Source of the DNA: CBDUXT01 sp965371245
GTDB lineage: Bacteria > Planctomycetota > Phycisphaerae > UBA1845
Length of the DNA stretch: 64,000 nt
Direction of reading: 5' to 3'
Assembly (NCBI GenBank): GCA_965371245.1
Contig: CBDUXT010000013.1
Location: 15,792 to 79,791, forward strand
Below, one piece after another: positions 58,559 to 64,000 of this stretch (its first letter is position 1; every line of letters starts with the position of its first letter). The notes below the pieces were generated by a model, which had not been told where the DNA came from, did not search any database, and saw only the letters and a list, made by a program, of their open reading frames with translations. The position numbers were made by a program, and so were the translations under genes.

Positions 58559-60541
58559 CTACCCGCGCGACACCAACACCTTCGCCTGGTCCATAATCTG
58601 GGAAAGCCCCACGCCGACGTGGGCGAACACCTCGTCGGCTGATTTCGCGGATTTGGGGATACGGTTCGCCGTCAGGCCGATGACGCGGACGTCGCCTGCC
58701 GCAGCCGCCGCCTCGGACAGCTCGGCGTGCAGACCGCCGATGTAGTTGTCCTCCACCGTGAGAATCGCCCCGCCGGAATTCCGTGCGGCCTCAAGAACCG
58801 GCTCGGCATCCATCGGGAAGGTGTAGGCGTCGAACACGTTGCAGCCGACGCCCTCCCCCGCCAGTTTGTTCGCTGCTTCGAGCACCGAGTGCAGCATGTA
58901 TCCGCAACTGACGAGCGTCAGATGCTCGCCGCTACGGAGCTGTTTACTGCCTCGCAGGGCGAATGTTTCGTCCAACGGATAGAGGAACGGCGCGGCCGGT
59001 CGGTGCGTCCGCATGTAGCACAACCCGTCCACGTTCGCCATCAGCTCGGCCGAGCGATAGGCACAGACCGCATCGGCTGGCTGAAACACATGGCACATGA
59101 CGCCGCCTCGGCCGCTATCGACCTGGGTCATGCTTCTAAAGAAGGCCACGTCGGTCACGGACATCTGTGACGGCCCGTCGGCCCCCAGGGAGACGCCGGC
59201 GTGCGACCCGACGATCTTGAGGTTCGCCCTACTGATGCCGGCCATATCGATCTGGTCCGCCGCCCGGGCGACGAACTTGGCGAACGTGCTGGCAAACGGA
59301 ATCTTCCCCGCCGCCGCCAGCCCGGCACCGGTCGAGATCATGTTCTGCTCGGCGATCTTGCACTCGAAGAACCGGTCCGGGTGTTTCTCCTGGAACAGGT
59401 TGGAGAACGTCGAGTTGCTCACGTCGCCATCCAGGGCGACGATCCGAGGGTCGGCGTCACCCAGCGCGACCAGCGCCGCGCCGTAGGCCACCCGTGTGGG
59501 GAGCTTCTTGTCGGTCAGCGCCTTTTCGAGCCCCACCTGCGTAAGCGCTGTCGCGAAGTCGGGCAGCGAGACGCTCGCGGGAACGACCGCGGCGGAAGCG
59601 CCCACCGGTGCCGCCGGCGTCATCGTCTCATCGTCGCTGGCGTGCAACCGCTTACCTGTTTCGTCCAGCTCGGCGAAGGCCCTTTCCAGGTCGCCCGCCG
59701 ATAGCGGCTTTCCGTGGAAGTTCTTGCCCAGCATCATATCGACGCCCCAGCCCTTGACCGTCCGCGCGATCACCGCCAGCGGCTTGGCACCAGTGCCGGC
59801 CTTCTTGAGCGCGTCGGACAGTTCGTCGGGATCGTGACCGTTCACTTCGACGACGTCCCAGCCAAAAGGCCTCATCTTTGCGGCCAATGCCTCGGCCGAC
59901 TGCTGCGGCGAGACCCGCGCGGCCTGACCGTGCTCGTTGCAGCTAAAGATCGCGCAGATGTTGTTCAGCTTGTGATCGACGATGAAATCGGCCGCCTCCC
60001 AGACCTGTCCCTCACGCGACTCGCCGTCACCGATGATGGTGAAGATTCGTTTGTCGATGCCGTCGGCCCGCGCCGCCAGCGCCAAACCGGCGGCCACCGA
60101 AAGACCCTGACCGAGTGACCCGGTCGCGGCATCGAAAAACGGAAAACCCTCGGCCGGGTTCGGGTGGCCGTCAAGCACGCTATCCAGCTCGCGCAACGAC
60201 GCCAGATCGTCCACCGTCAGGTACTTTGCGTTCTTCGGATCGCCGCCCACCGCACCGCCGAGGTCGGCATAGGCCGCATAGACCATCGGCACGGCGTGGC
60301 CGATGGAAAGCACCAGCCGGTCGTTGCCGCGGTTCCACGGATCCTTCGGGTCGTACCGCATCCGCCGGTACATCAGCTCGACGACGATGTGGCCGATCGC
60401 CAACGCGGACGACGGATGCCCCGAGCCGGCCGCCGTGGTCATACTCAGGACATGCTTGCCAAGCGCGATGGCCTTGGCGTGAACGGTGGCGGTGGTGGAC
60501 ACGGTCGTCTCCTGGGGCGTGCGGGACTCAACCTGGGTCAT
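58559..60541 (-). CDS. tkt: Transketolase
   Basis: 660 residues, full length. ThDP site GDGESREGQVWEAA (171-184) and the following N at 202; N-terminal SGHPSSALAIG with the substrate His; pyrimidine domain from ~330 with IAEQNMISTGAGLA and the conserved Glu; C-terminal domain from ~540. Transfers two-carbon units in the pentose phosphate pathway. GGAG upstream of the start. Confidence 0.94.
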   Translation of the reverse strand: MTQVESRTPQETTVSTTATVHAKAIALGKHVLSMTTAAGSGHPSSALAIGHIVVELMYRRMRYDPKDPWNRGNDRLVLSIGHAVPMVYAAYADLGGAVGGDPKNAKYLTVDDLASLRELDSVLDGHPNPAEGFPFFDAATGSLGQGLSVAAGLALAARADGIDKRIFTIIGDGESREGQVWEAADFIVDHKLNNICAIFSCNEHGQAARVSPQQSAEALAAKMRPFGWDVVEVNGHDPDELSDALKKAGTGAKPLAVIARTVKGWGVDMMLGKNFHGKPLSAGDLERAFAELDETGKRLHASDDETMTPAAPVGASAAVVPASVSLPDFATALTQVGLEKALTDKKLPTRVAYGAALVALGDADPRIVALDGDVSNSTFSNLFQEKHPDRFFECKIAEQNMISTGAGLAAAGKIPFASTFAKFVARAADQIDMAGISRANLKIVGSHAGVSLGADGPSQMSVTDVAFFRSMTQVDSGRGGVMCHVFQPADAVCAYRSAELMANVDGLCYMRTHRPAAPFLYPLDETFALRGSKQLRSGEHLTLVSCGYMLHSVLEAANKLAGEGVGCNVFDAYTFPMDAEPVLEAARNSGGAILTVEDNYIGGLHAELSEAAAAAGDVRVIGLTANRIPKSAKSADEVFAHVGVGLSQIMDQAKVLVSRG

Positions 60542-60828
60542 GAAAGGCTCCGAAACTTCGTTTCTCGTGAATCGTTTTGCGTTCTTCCGTCCCGAGCCGC
60601 GGGCCTAAAGCCCGCGCGGATTCCGCGATTGGTTCAGCGCCGGTTAACCCGAAGACTGTTACGGACGAACGAGAATGCGCTAGACAACGCGGGCAGCGTA
60701 GCGACCGGCCGGGAGCGGTTCAAGCCCGGCGCAGGAGGTCACGCGGGGCAGGTTGTCTCCCGATCTGTGACTCATCGGCGAATCACAATCGCGGAAGATC
60801 GGCGGTGCCGTGGCGCGGCTCGCTACCG

Positions 60829-60868
60829 CTGGGTGGCCGATCGCTCTAGCGATGGGGGAGCCGAATGT
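60829..60868 (+). repeat. Decayed REP (RAYT type)
   Basis: GCTGGGTGGCCGATCGCT, then CTAGCGATGGGGGAGCCGAA, matches the left REP at 62334-62372 except for a few changes. The two changes in the stem (CC to GA and GG to TC-type) keep the central pairs: GATCGCT / AGCGAT. Confidence 0.7.
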
Positions 60869-60881
60869 CTTTCCTCCTGAC

Positions 60882-60920
60882 ATGCCCAGCAAGCTCGTTC
60901 GGCTTGAGTCCCTTCGAGCC
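60882..60920 (+). pseudogene. Remnant of a RAYT transposase 5' end
   Basis: Placed after the decayed REP exactly as the intact RAYT gene follows its own REP. The first ten codons read MPSKLVRLES against MPAHLRRFDE of the intact gene. Similarity fades afterwards, and no H-x-H motif or Tyr follows. Confidence 0.55.
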
Positions 60921-60960
60921 CATCCGCGACCGGCCGTCGTCTGCTGGGTAGAATGTAACA

Positions 60961-61353
60961 ATGGTCCGGAAGGCTATCATCGTCGTTCTCACGCTCGCGA
61001 CGGTTGCGTCGGCGTACGTGTGGATCGCCAGCTCCGCCGGCTTCCCGCCGGCGCGCCCCCAAGGAGGATTCTCCGTGCGTCTAGCCAGCCCGTACTGGCT
61101 AGTGGTGATGGGTGGCCGATATGGTGTTCTTGGCCTTGAGCGCACATGTACTATCGACGAACTCGTGGCCTTCCCCGCTTGGGCTCCGCCCGTCCTCTTC
61201 GGCACATACCCGCTTTTCGCGCTCGTGAAAGTCCCTGCGCGCCGTCGTCGCCGACGCAGGGAACGAGGCCTGTGCATAGATTGCGACTACGACCTGACGG
61301 GCAACACGTCGGGGGTGTGCCCCGAGTGTGGCCAGAGGATCGAAGAGACATGA
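60961..61353 (+). CDS. Tandem zinc-ribbon membrane protein 1
   Basis: 130 residues. Helix 1 at 4-25 (AIIVVLTLATVASAYVWIA), a short external segment, helix 2 near 74-90 (APPVLFGTYPLFALV), a highly basic stretch (RRRRRRRERG), then a C-terminal ribbon CIDCDYDLTGNTSGVCPECG. The ribbon is a hallmark of Planctomycetota, and its role is unknown to me. First of three complete copies. The next gene starts inside its stop (ATGA). Confidence 0.75.
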   Translation: MVRKAIIVVLTLATVASAYVWIASSAGFPPARPQGGFSVRLASPYWLVVMGGRYGVLGLERTCTIDELVAFPAWAPPVLFGTYPLFALVKVPARRRRRRRERGLCIDCDYDLTGNTSGVCPECGQRIEET

Positions 61354-61808
61354 TCCGCAAAGTCATCATCTCGGTGCTTACGCTGGCGGCGTTTGGGACA
61401 GCGATCGGAAGCGTTATTGGTGACCGACGCCGGCCTTACTCATGGGATATGGGTGGGGAACGACGCATCTCGCTGCTGCTCGGCAGGTCTAGACTTGAGG
61501 TTGTCTACCGCACAATCGGGGGCTCTTCCAAGCCCGACATTCGGCTTCTGTGGATGAACTGGGGGATCATCCGGACTGGAATGTGCGACGACGACACCTG
61601 TTCCCCACCGGTCTACGTCGCAGTCTGCCCGTCATGGTTCCCGGTCGTTGTTTTCGCTGCTTACCCGCTCTGCGCGGTCACGAGAATCCCGGCGCGCCAT
61701 CGACGCCGACGTAGGGAACAAGGCCTGTGCGTCGATTGCGGTTACGATCTGACGGGTAACGTGACGGGCCGGTGTTCGGAGTGCGGTACAAGGATCGATG
61801 AGCCGTGA
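61350..61808 (+). CDS. Tandem zinc-ribbon membrane protein 2
   Basis: 152 residues. Same plan: MIRKVIISVLTLAAFGT start, an external domain of ~85 residues with two extra Cys (GMCDDDTCSPP), helix 2 (VVVFAAYPLCAVT), RHRRRRREQG and the ribbon CVDCGYDLTGNVTGRCSECG. The first ~12 codons match copies 1, 3 and 4; the external parts do not align clearly. Four-base overlap on both sides. Confidence 0.75.
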   Translation: MIRKVIISVLTLAAFGTAIGSVIGDRRRPYSWDMGGERRISLLLGRSRLEVVYRTIGGSSKPDIRLLWMNWGIIRTGMCDDDTCSPPVYVAVCPSWFPVVVFAAYPLCAVTRIPARHRRRRREQGLCVDCGYDLTGNVTGRCSECGTRIDEP

Positions 61809-62305
61809 TCCGCAAGGCCATCATCGCGGTCCTGTCGTGCTCGGCGGGGTTCTTGATGCTGTTTGTCGTGATGATGCTGACGAGCGAGTCGATTTGGTCA
61901 GTCGGGACTGTTTACGATCAGGGCACGAAGATTCGGGTCGGTTTCGCGGAGCGCAGCGCAGTTGTCACCTACTGTGGACCGCTGCGCGCATGGTGGCCTG
62001 CAGGGCTCTACACGACAAACGTGGCGGAAGTTGAACTCTACCCGACATTCGTCGGTTCGACCGTCACACCGCCCGACCTCGTCCTCAAGAGTGCGGCACT
62101 TGCTACGCTACGACCGCTTAGCACACTCTGGATCGCAGCGGCCGGACTGTTGTTGTCGTTGTACCCGATGGTCACCTTCATCCGAGGCCCGCTACGCCGT
62201 TGGCGACGCCGCCGGAAGGGGCTGTGCGTTGAATGCTCGTACGACCTGACGGGCAACGTGTCCGGCGTATGCCCCGAATGTGGTGCAAGGATGGAAACGG
62301 CGTGA
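61805..62305 (+). CDS. Tandem zinc-ribbon membrane protein 3
   Basis: 166 residues from GTG 61805, which overlaps the previous stop (GTGA). MIRKAIIAVLSCSAGFLMLF, an external domain, helix 2 (LWIAAAGLLLSLYPMV), RRWRRRRKG and the ribbon CVECSYDLTGNVSGVCPECG. Conserved ends and a variable middle make the array look like a duplicated receptor- or sensor-type gene. Confidence 0.75.
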   Translation: MIRKAIIAVLSCSAGFLMLFVVMMLTSESIWSVGTVYDQGTKIRVGFAERSAVVTYCGPLRAWWPAGLYTTNVAEVELYPTFVGSTVTPPDLVLKSAALATLRPLSTLWIAAAGLLLSLYPMVTFIRGPLRRWRRRRKGLCVECSYDLTGNVSGVCPECGARMETA

Positions 62306-62355
62306 TACGCAGGGCTATCATCGTGGTACTGACGGTGGGTGGCCCACCGCTTTAG
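62302..62355 (+). pseudogene. Fourth zinc-ribbon copy, cut off by the REP/RAYT element
   Basis: GTG 62302 overlaps the previous stop just as between copies 2 and 3. The codons read V-I-R-R-A-I-I-V-V-L-T-V, the same start as the other copies, then run into the left REP at ~62334 and stop at TAG 62353-62355 in its loop. The rest of the gene is absent on the other side of the element. Confidence 0.8.
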
Positions 62356-62372
62356 CGGTGGGGGAGTCGAAT
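62334..62372 (+). repeat. Left REP of the RAYT element
   Basis: GGTGGGTGG followed by the hairpin CCCACCGC-TTTA-GCGGTGGG (62343-62362) and GGAGTCGAATG. Inverted relative to the right REP. Confidence 0.88.
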
Positions 62373-62387
62373 GGGTATCCTCTCGGC

Positions 62388-62969
62388 ATGCCCGCGCATC
62401 TGAGACGATTCGACGAACCCGGACACATCCACTTCTGGACCATCTCCTGCCATCGCCGACTCGGGTTCTTCCATCACGACGACATGAAGAGAATCGTCAT
62501 CGCGGCCTTGAGATTGCTACAGGCGAAGTACGAGATCTGCCTCGTCGGGTACGTCGTCATGCCGGACCACGTGCATGTTCTGCTTTACCCGCACGCACGA
62601 GCGTGCGATCAGCCGACGAACATCGCCACTCTCTTGAGTGCGTTCAAGCAGCACGTGGGGTTTCACGGCAAAGCGTGGCTCCGGGACTACTGGCGAGTGC
62701 ACCGTCGATTGTGGTCCGCTCCGTTGACGGACTGGGCGCGCGGTGACGCGACGGGTAAGCCGGTTTGGAACACACGCGGATACGATTTCAACATCCATCG
62801 GCGCGACACGTTGATCGAGAAGTTGAACTACTGCCACAAGAACCCGATCACCCGCGGCCTTGCGGACCGGGCCGAGAATTGGCCGTGGAGCAGCTACCGG
62901 TTTTACGAGCTTGATGATCGAAGCGTGTTCGCGATGGACTGGGATCGGGGCTGGCCGATAGTGTGGTGA
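62388..62969 (+). CDS. REP-associated tyrosine transposase (RAYT)
   Basis: 193 residues from ATG 62388. Y1/HUH-type transposase: metal motif H-x-H at 61-63 (MPDHVHVLLYPH), catalytic Tyr148 (EKLNYCHKNPITRGL), and the C-terminal WPWSSYRFYEL typical of the RAYT/IS200-like family. It lies between inverted REPs (62334 and 62984), so it should act on them as single-strand hairpins. It looks intact. It has displaced most of the fourth zinc-ribbon gene. Confidence 0.93.
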   Translation: MPAHLRRFDEPGHIHFWTISCHRRLGFFHHDDMKRIVIAALRLLQAKYEICLVGYVVMPDHVHVLLYPHARACDQPTNIATLLSAFKQHVGFHGKAWLRDYWRVHRRLWSAPLTDWARGDATGKPVWNTRGYDFNIHRRDTLIEKLNYCHKNPITRGLADRAENWPWSSYRFYELDDRSVFAMDWDRGWPIVW

Positions 62970-62983
62970 ACAGACCCGCGCGG

Positions 62984-63020
62984 ATTCGAGTCCCCCACCG
63001 CTGAAGCGGTGGGCCACCCA
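62984..63020 (-). repeat. Right REP of the RAYT element
   Basis: ATTCGAGTC then CCCACCGC-TGAA-GCGGTGGG and CCACCCA. It is the reverse complement of the left REP with changes only in the loop and a few flanking bases. Confidence 0.88.
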
Positions 63021-63031
63021 GGCGCGTGACG

Positions 63032-63832
63032 CTACTCTCCGCGGAACTTTGGCTTGCGCTTTTCCAGGAAGGCCATGACCCCCTCTCGGTGGTCCTTGGT
63101 CTGACCGGCCGTGGTTTGCAGCATGGCCTCGTAGTCTAGCTGGGTGGTGATGTCGGCTGACCAGGCGGCGTTGAGGGCTCGTTTGGTCAGGCCGATGGCG
63201 CGCGTGGGCATGGTTGCCAGCATGTCGGCCAGCTTCTTGGTCTCGGTCGCCAACTGATCGTCGGGCACGACGCGGTTGACCAGGCCGATTCGCTCGGCCT
63301 CCTCGGCCTTGATCTTCCGCCCGGTGCAGGCCATCTCCATCGCGCGGGCGACGCCGATCAATCTTGGCAAGAAAAACGTGCTGCCGCAGTCGGGGACCAG
63401 GCCGACGTGGATGAAGGCCTCGATGAAACCGGCGGACTCGGCCGCGATGCGCATGTCGCAGGCCAGCGCCAGGCTACACCCCGCCCCGGCCGCGACGCCG
63501 TTGATCGAGCCGAGGATCGGCTTTTCCATCGTTCGCAGCTTGGCGATGATCGGGTTGTAGAAGTCGCGTAACTGGGTGCCCAGTTCGAGAAGCTCGCCCC
63601 GTTCGTAGTCGCCGGCGACCTCGGCGAGGTCTTGCCCGGCGGAAAAGCCTCGCCCCGCCCCGGTGATAACGATGCACCGGACGCTCTTGTCTTTCTCGGC
63701 GCCGCGCACGGCCTTGCTGAGCGCGCGAAGCATGTCGGTGGTGAAGGCGTTGAGTTTGTCGGGGCGGTTGAGCGTGATGGTGCGCACGCCGCCGTCGTCC
63801 GCTACGAGAATGCTCTGATCGTCACCAGCCAC
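63032..63832 (-). CDS. Enoyl-CoA hydratase/isomerase family protein
   Basis: 266 residues from GTG 63832, chosen because AGGAG lies nine bases upstream. The open frame continues to ATG 63910, but that extension is basic, unlike the family, and abuts a family B repeat. Crotonase fold: NRPDKLNAFT, the oxyanion-hole segments ITGAGRGFSAGQDL and INGVAAGAGCSLALACD, and FIHVGLVPDCGSTFFLPRLIG. Closest in pattern to PaaG/PaaB-type isomerases. Substrate not determined. Confidence 0.9.
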   Translation of the reverse strand: MAGDDQSILVADDGGVRTITLNRPDKLNAFTTDMLRALSKAVRGAEKDKSVRCIVITGAGRGFSAGQDLAEVAGDYERGELLELGTQLRDFYNPIIAKLRTMEKPILGSINGVAAGAGCSLALACDMRIAAESAGFIEAFIHVGLVPDCGSTFFLPRLIGVARAMEMACTGRKIKAEEAERIGLVNRVVPDDQLATETKKLADMLATMPTRAIGLTKRALNAAWSADITTQLDYEAMLQTTAGQTKDHREGVMAFLEKRKPKFRGE

Positions 63833-63910
63833 GGTTGGTGTCTCCTGCAGATCTGTGGAGCCGGCGTTCTTGCGTTGTTTCCACGAACGTCGGCGCTCTT
63901 TCGATTCCAT

Positions 63911-63933
63911 CGCTCCCTTACGGTCGCGGCTCG
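63911..63933 (-). repeat. Family B unit, single copy
   Basis: CGCTCCCTTACGGTCGCGGC followed by TCG. Read on the minus strand it ends GTAAGGGAGCG directly before an in-frame ATG, mimicking a ribosome site. Confidence 0.65.
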
Positions 63934-63970
63934 GATAAACCTGGCAGTAATCCCATGAAAGGCTGTCTCC

Positions 63971-63994
63971 CGCCGGAGTATAAGATCTCCGGCG
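63971..63994. other. Hairpin at the window end
   Basis: CGCCGGAG / CTCCGGCG (63971-63978, 63987-63994) with an 8-base AT-rich loop. It could be part of a promoter region, leader or repeat cut by the window edge. Confidence 0.4.
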
Positions 63995-64000
63995 TGAGAA

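Larger units (their letters stand above)
60542..60960. other. Gene-free stretch between tkt and the zinc-ribbon array
   Basis: 419 bases upstream of the divergent tkt gene. Contains a decayed REP and a RAYT-like start at 60829-60920. No other gene seen. TAGAAT at 60947-60952 stands 8 bases before the first zinc-ribbon gene but lacks a -35 partner. Confidence 0.4.

Noticed and set aside
62984..63000. ATTCGAGTCCCCC looked like a tRNA T-arm
   Set aside because: It is part of the right REP; there is no acceptor stem, D-arm or anticodon arm around it.

Overview
The window comes from a GC-rich (roughly 60-65%) Gram-negative-type bacterium, most likely a member of the Planctomycetota. The evidence is three membrane proteins ending in the zinc ribbon CxxCxYDLTGNxxGxCxECG, a HYExAFE-type protein, a Tad pilus locus whose Flp pilins read GPTATEYAV, LpxK and GmhB (LPS-type outer membrane), and a lone FliN. 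Genus cannot be read from the sequence.

Layout. 0-5.3 kb: the end of a probable DnaE, an ECF sigma/anti-sigma pair, an exported PDZ protein with a clear terminator, then a minus-strand pair (a cyclase-like alpha/alpha-barrel protein translationally coupled to a Tat-exported DUF362 protein). 5.5-17.6 kb: a nearly complete Tad (tight adherence) locus with three Flp pilins, prepilin peptidase CpaA, a TadE-like pseudopilin, CpaB, secretin CpaC, a TadG-like protein, CpaE/TadZ, CpaF/TadA, TadB and TadC. 18.0-22.5 kb: a PqqD-like/MEMO fusion, LpxK, an unrecognised conserved protein and a GmhB-like phosphatase with a membrane tail. 22.9-27.8 kb: a minus-strand type III restriction-modification system, probably acquired. 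28.1-33.5 kb: PIN-TRAM membrane protein, IspD, TPR lipoprotein, a membrane protein, a winged-helix regulator with a likely operator, and a DUF3524 glycosyltransferase. 33.6-37.7 kb: three small membrane or exported proteins, a HYExAFE protein, a YkgJ-type protein, RsmD and the CCA-adding enzyme. 37.8-43.2 kb: FliN and the rpmF-fabH-fabD-fabG-acpP-fabF fatty-acid cluster. 43.7-47.4 kb: Nth, a MoaD-MoaE fusion, an O-methyltransferase, DinB, Mrp. 47.6-52.2 kb: a histidine kinase/response regulator pair, CBS protein, phosphodiesterase, PEGA lipoprotein. 52.3-56.7 kb: ROK kinase, SerA, a second MEMO protein, a receiver-like protein, a small exported protein. 56.9-64 kb: DUF456 protein, DUF1579-like protein, transketolase, a tandem zinc-ribbon array, a REP-associated transposase (RAYT) and enoyl-CoA hydratase.

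Intergenic space is unusually full of palindromic elements. At least six kinds are present. Family A (five copies) is two GC-rich hairpins bracketed by CAGAGC...GCTCTG; its stems differ between copies by paired, compensatory changes, so base pairing has been conserved. The RAYT gene lies between inverted REPs and has cut off a fourth copy of the tandem zinc-ribbon gene; a decayed REP with a RAYT start lies at the other end of the array. These repeats, the zinc-ribbon array, the small-protein cluster at 33.6-34.6 kb and the MEMO fusion are the least explained parts of the window. No rRNA, tRNA or CRISPR array was seen.
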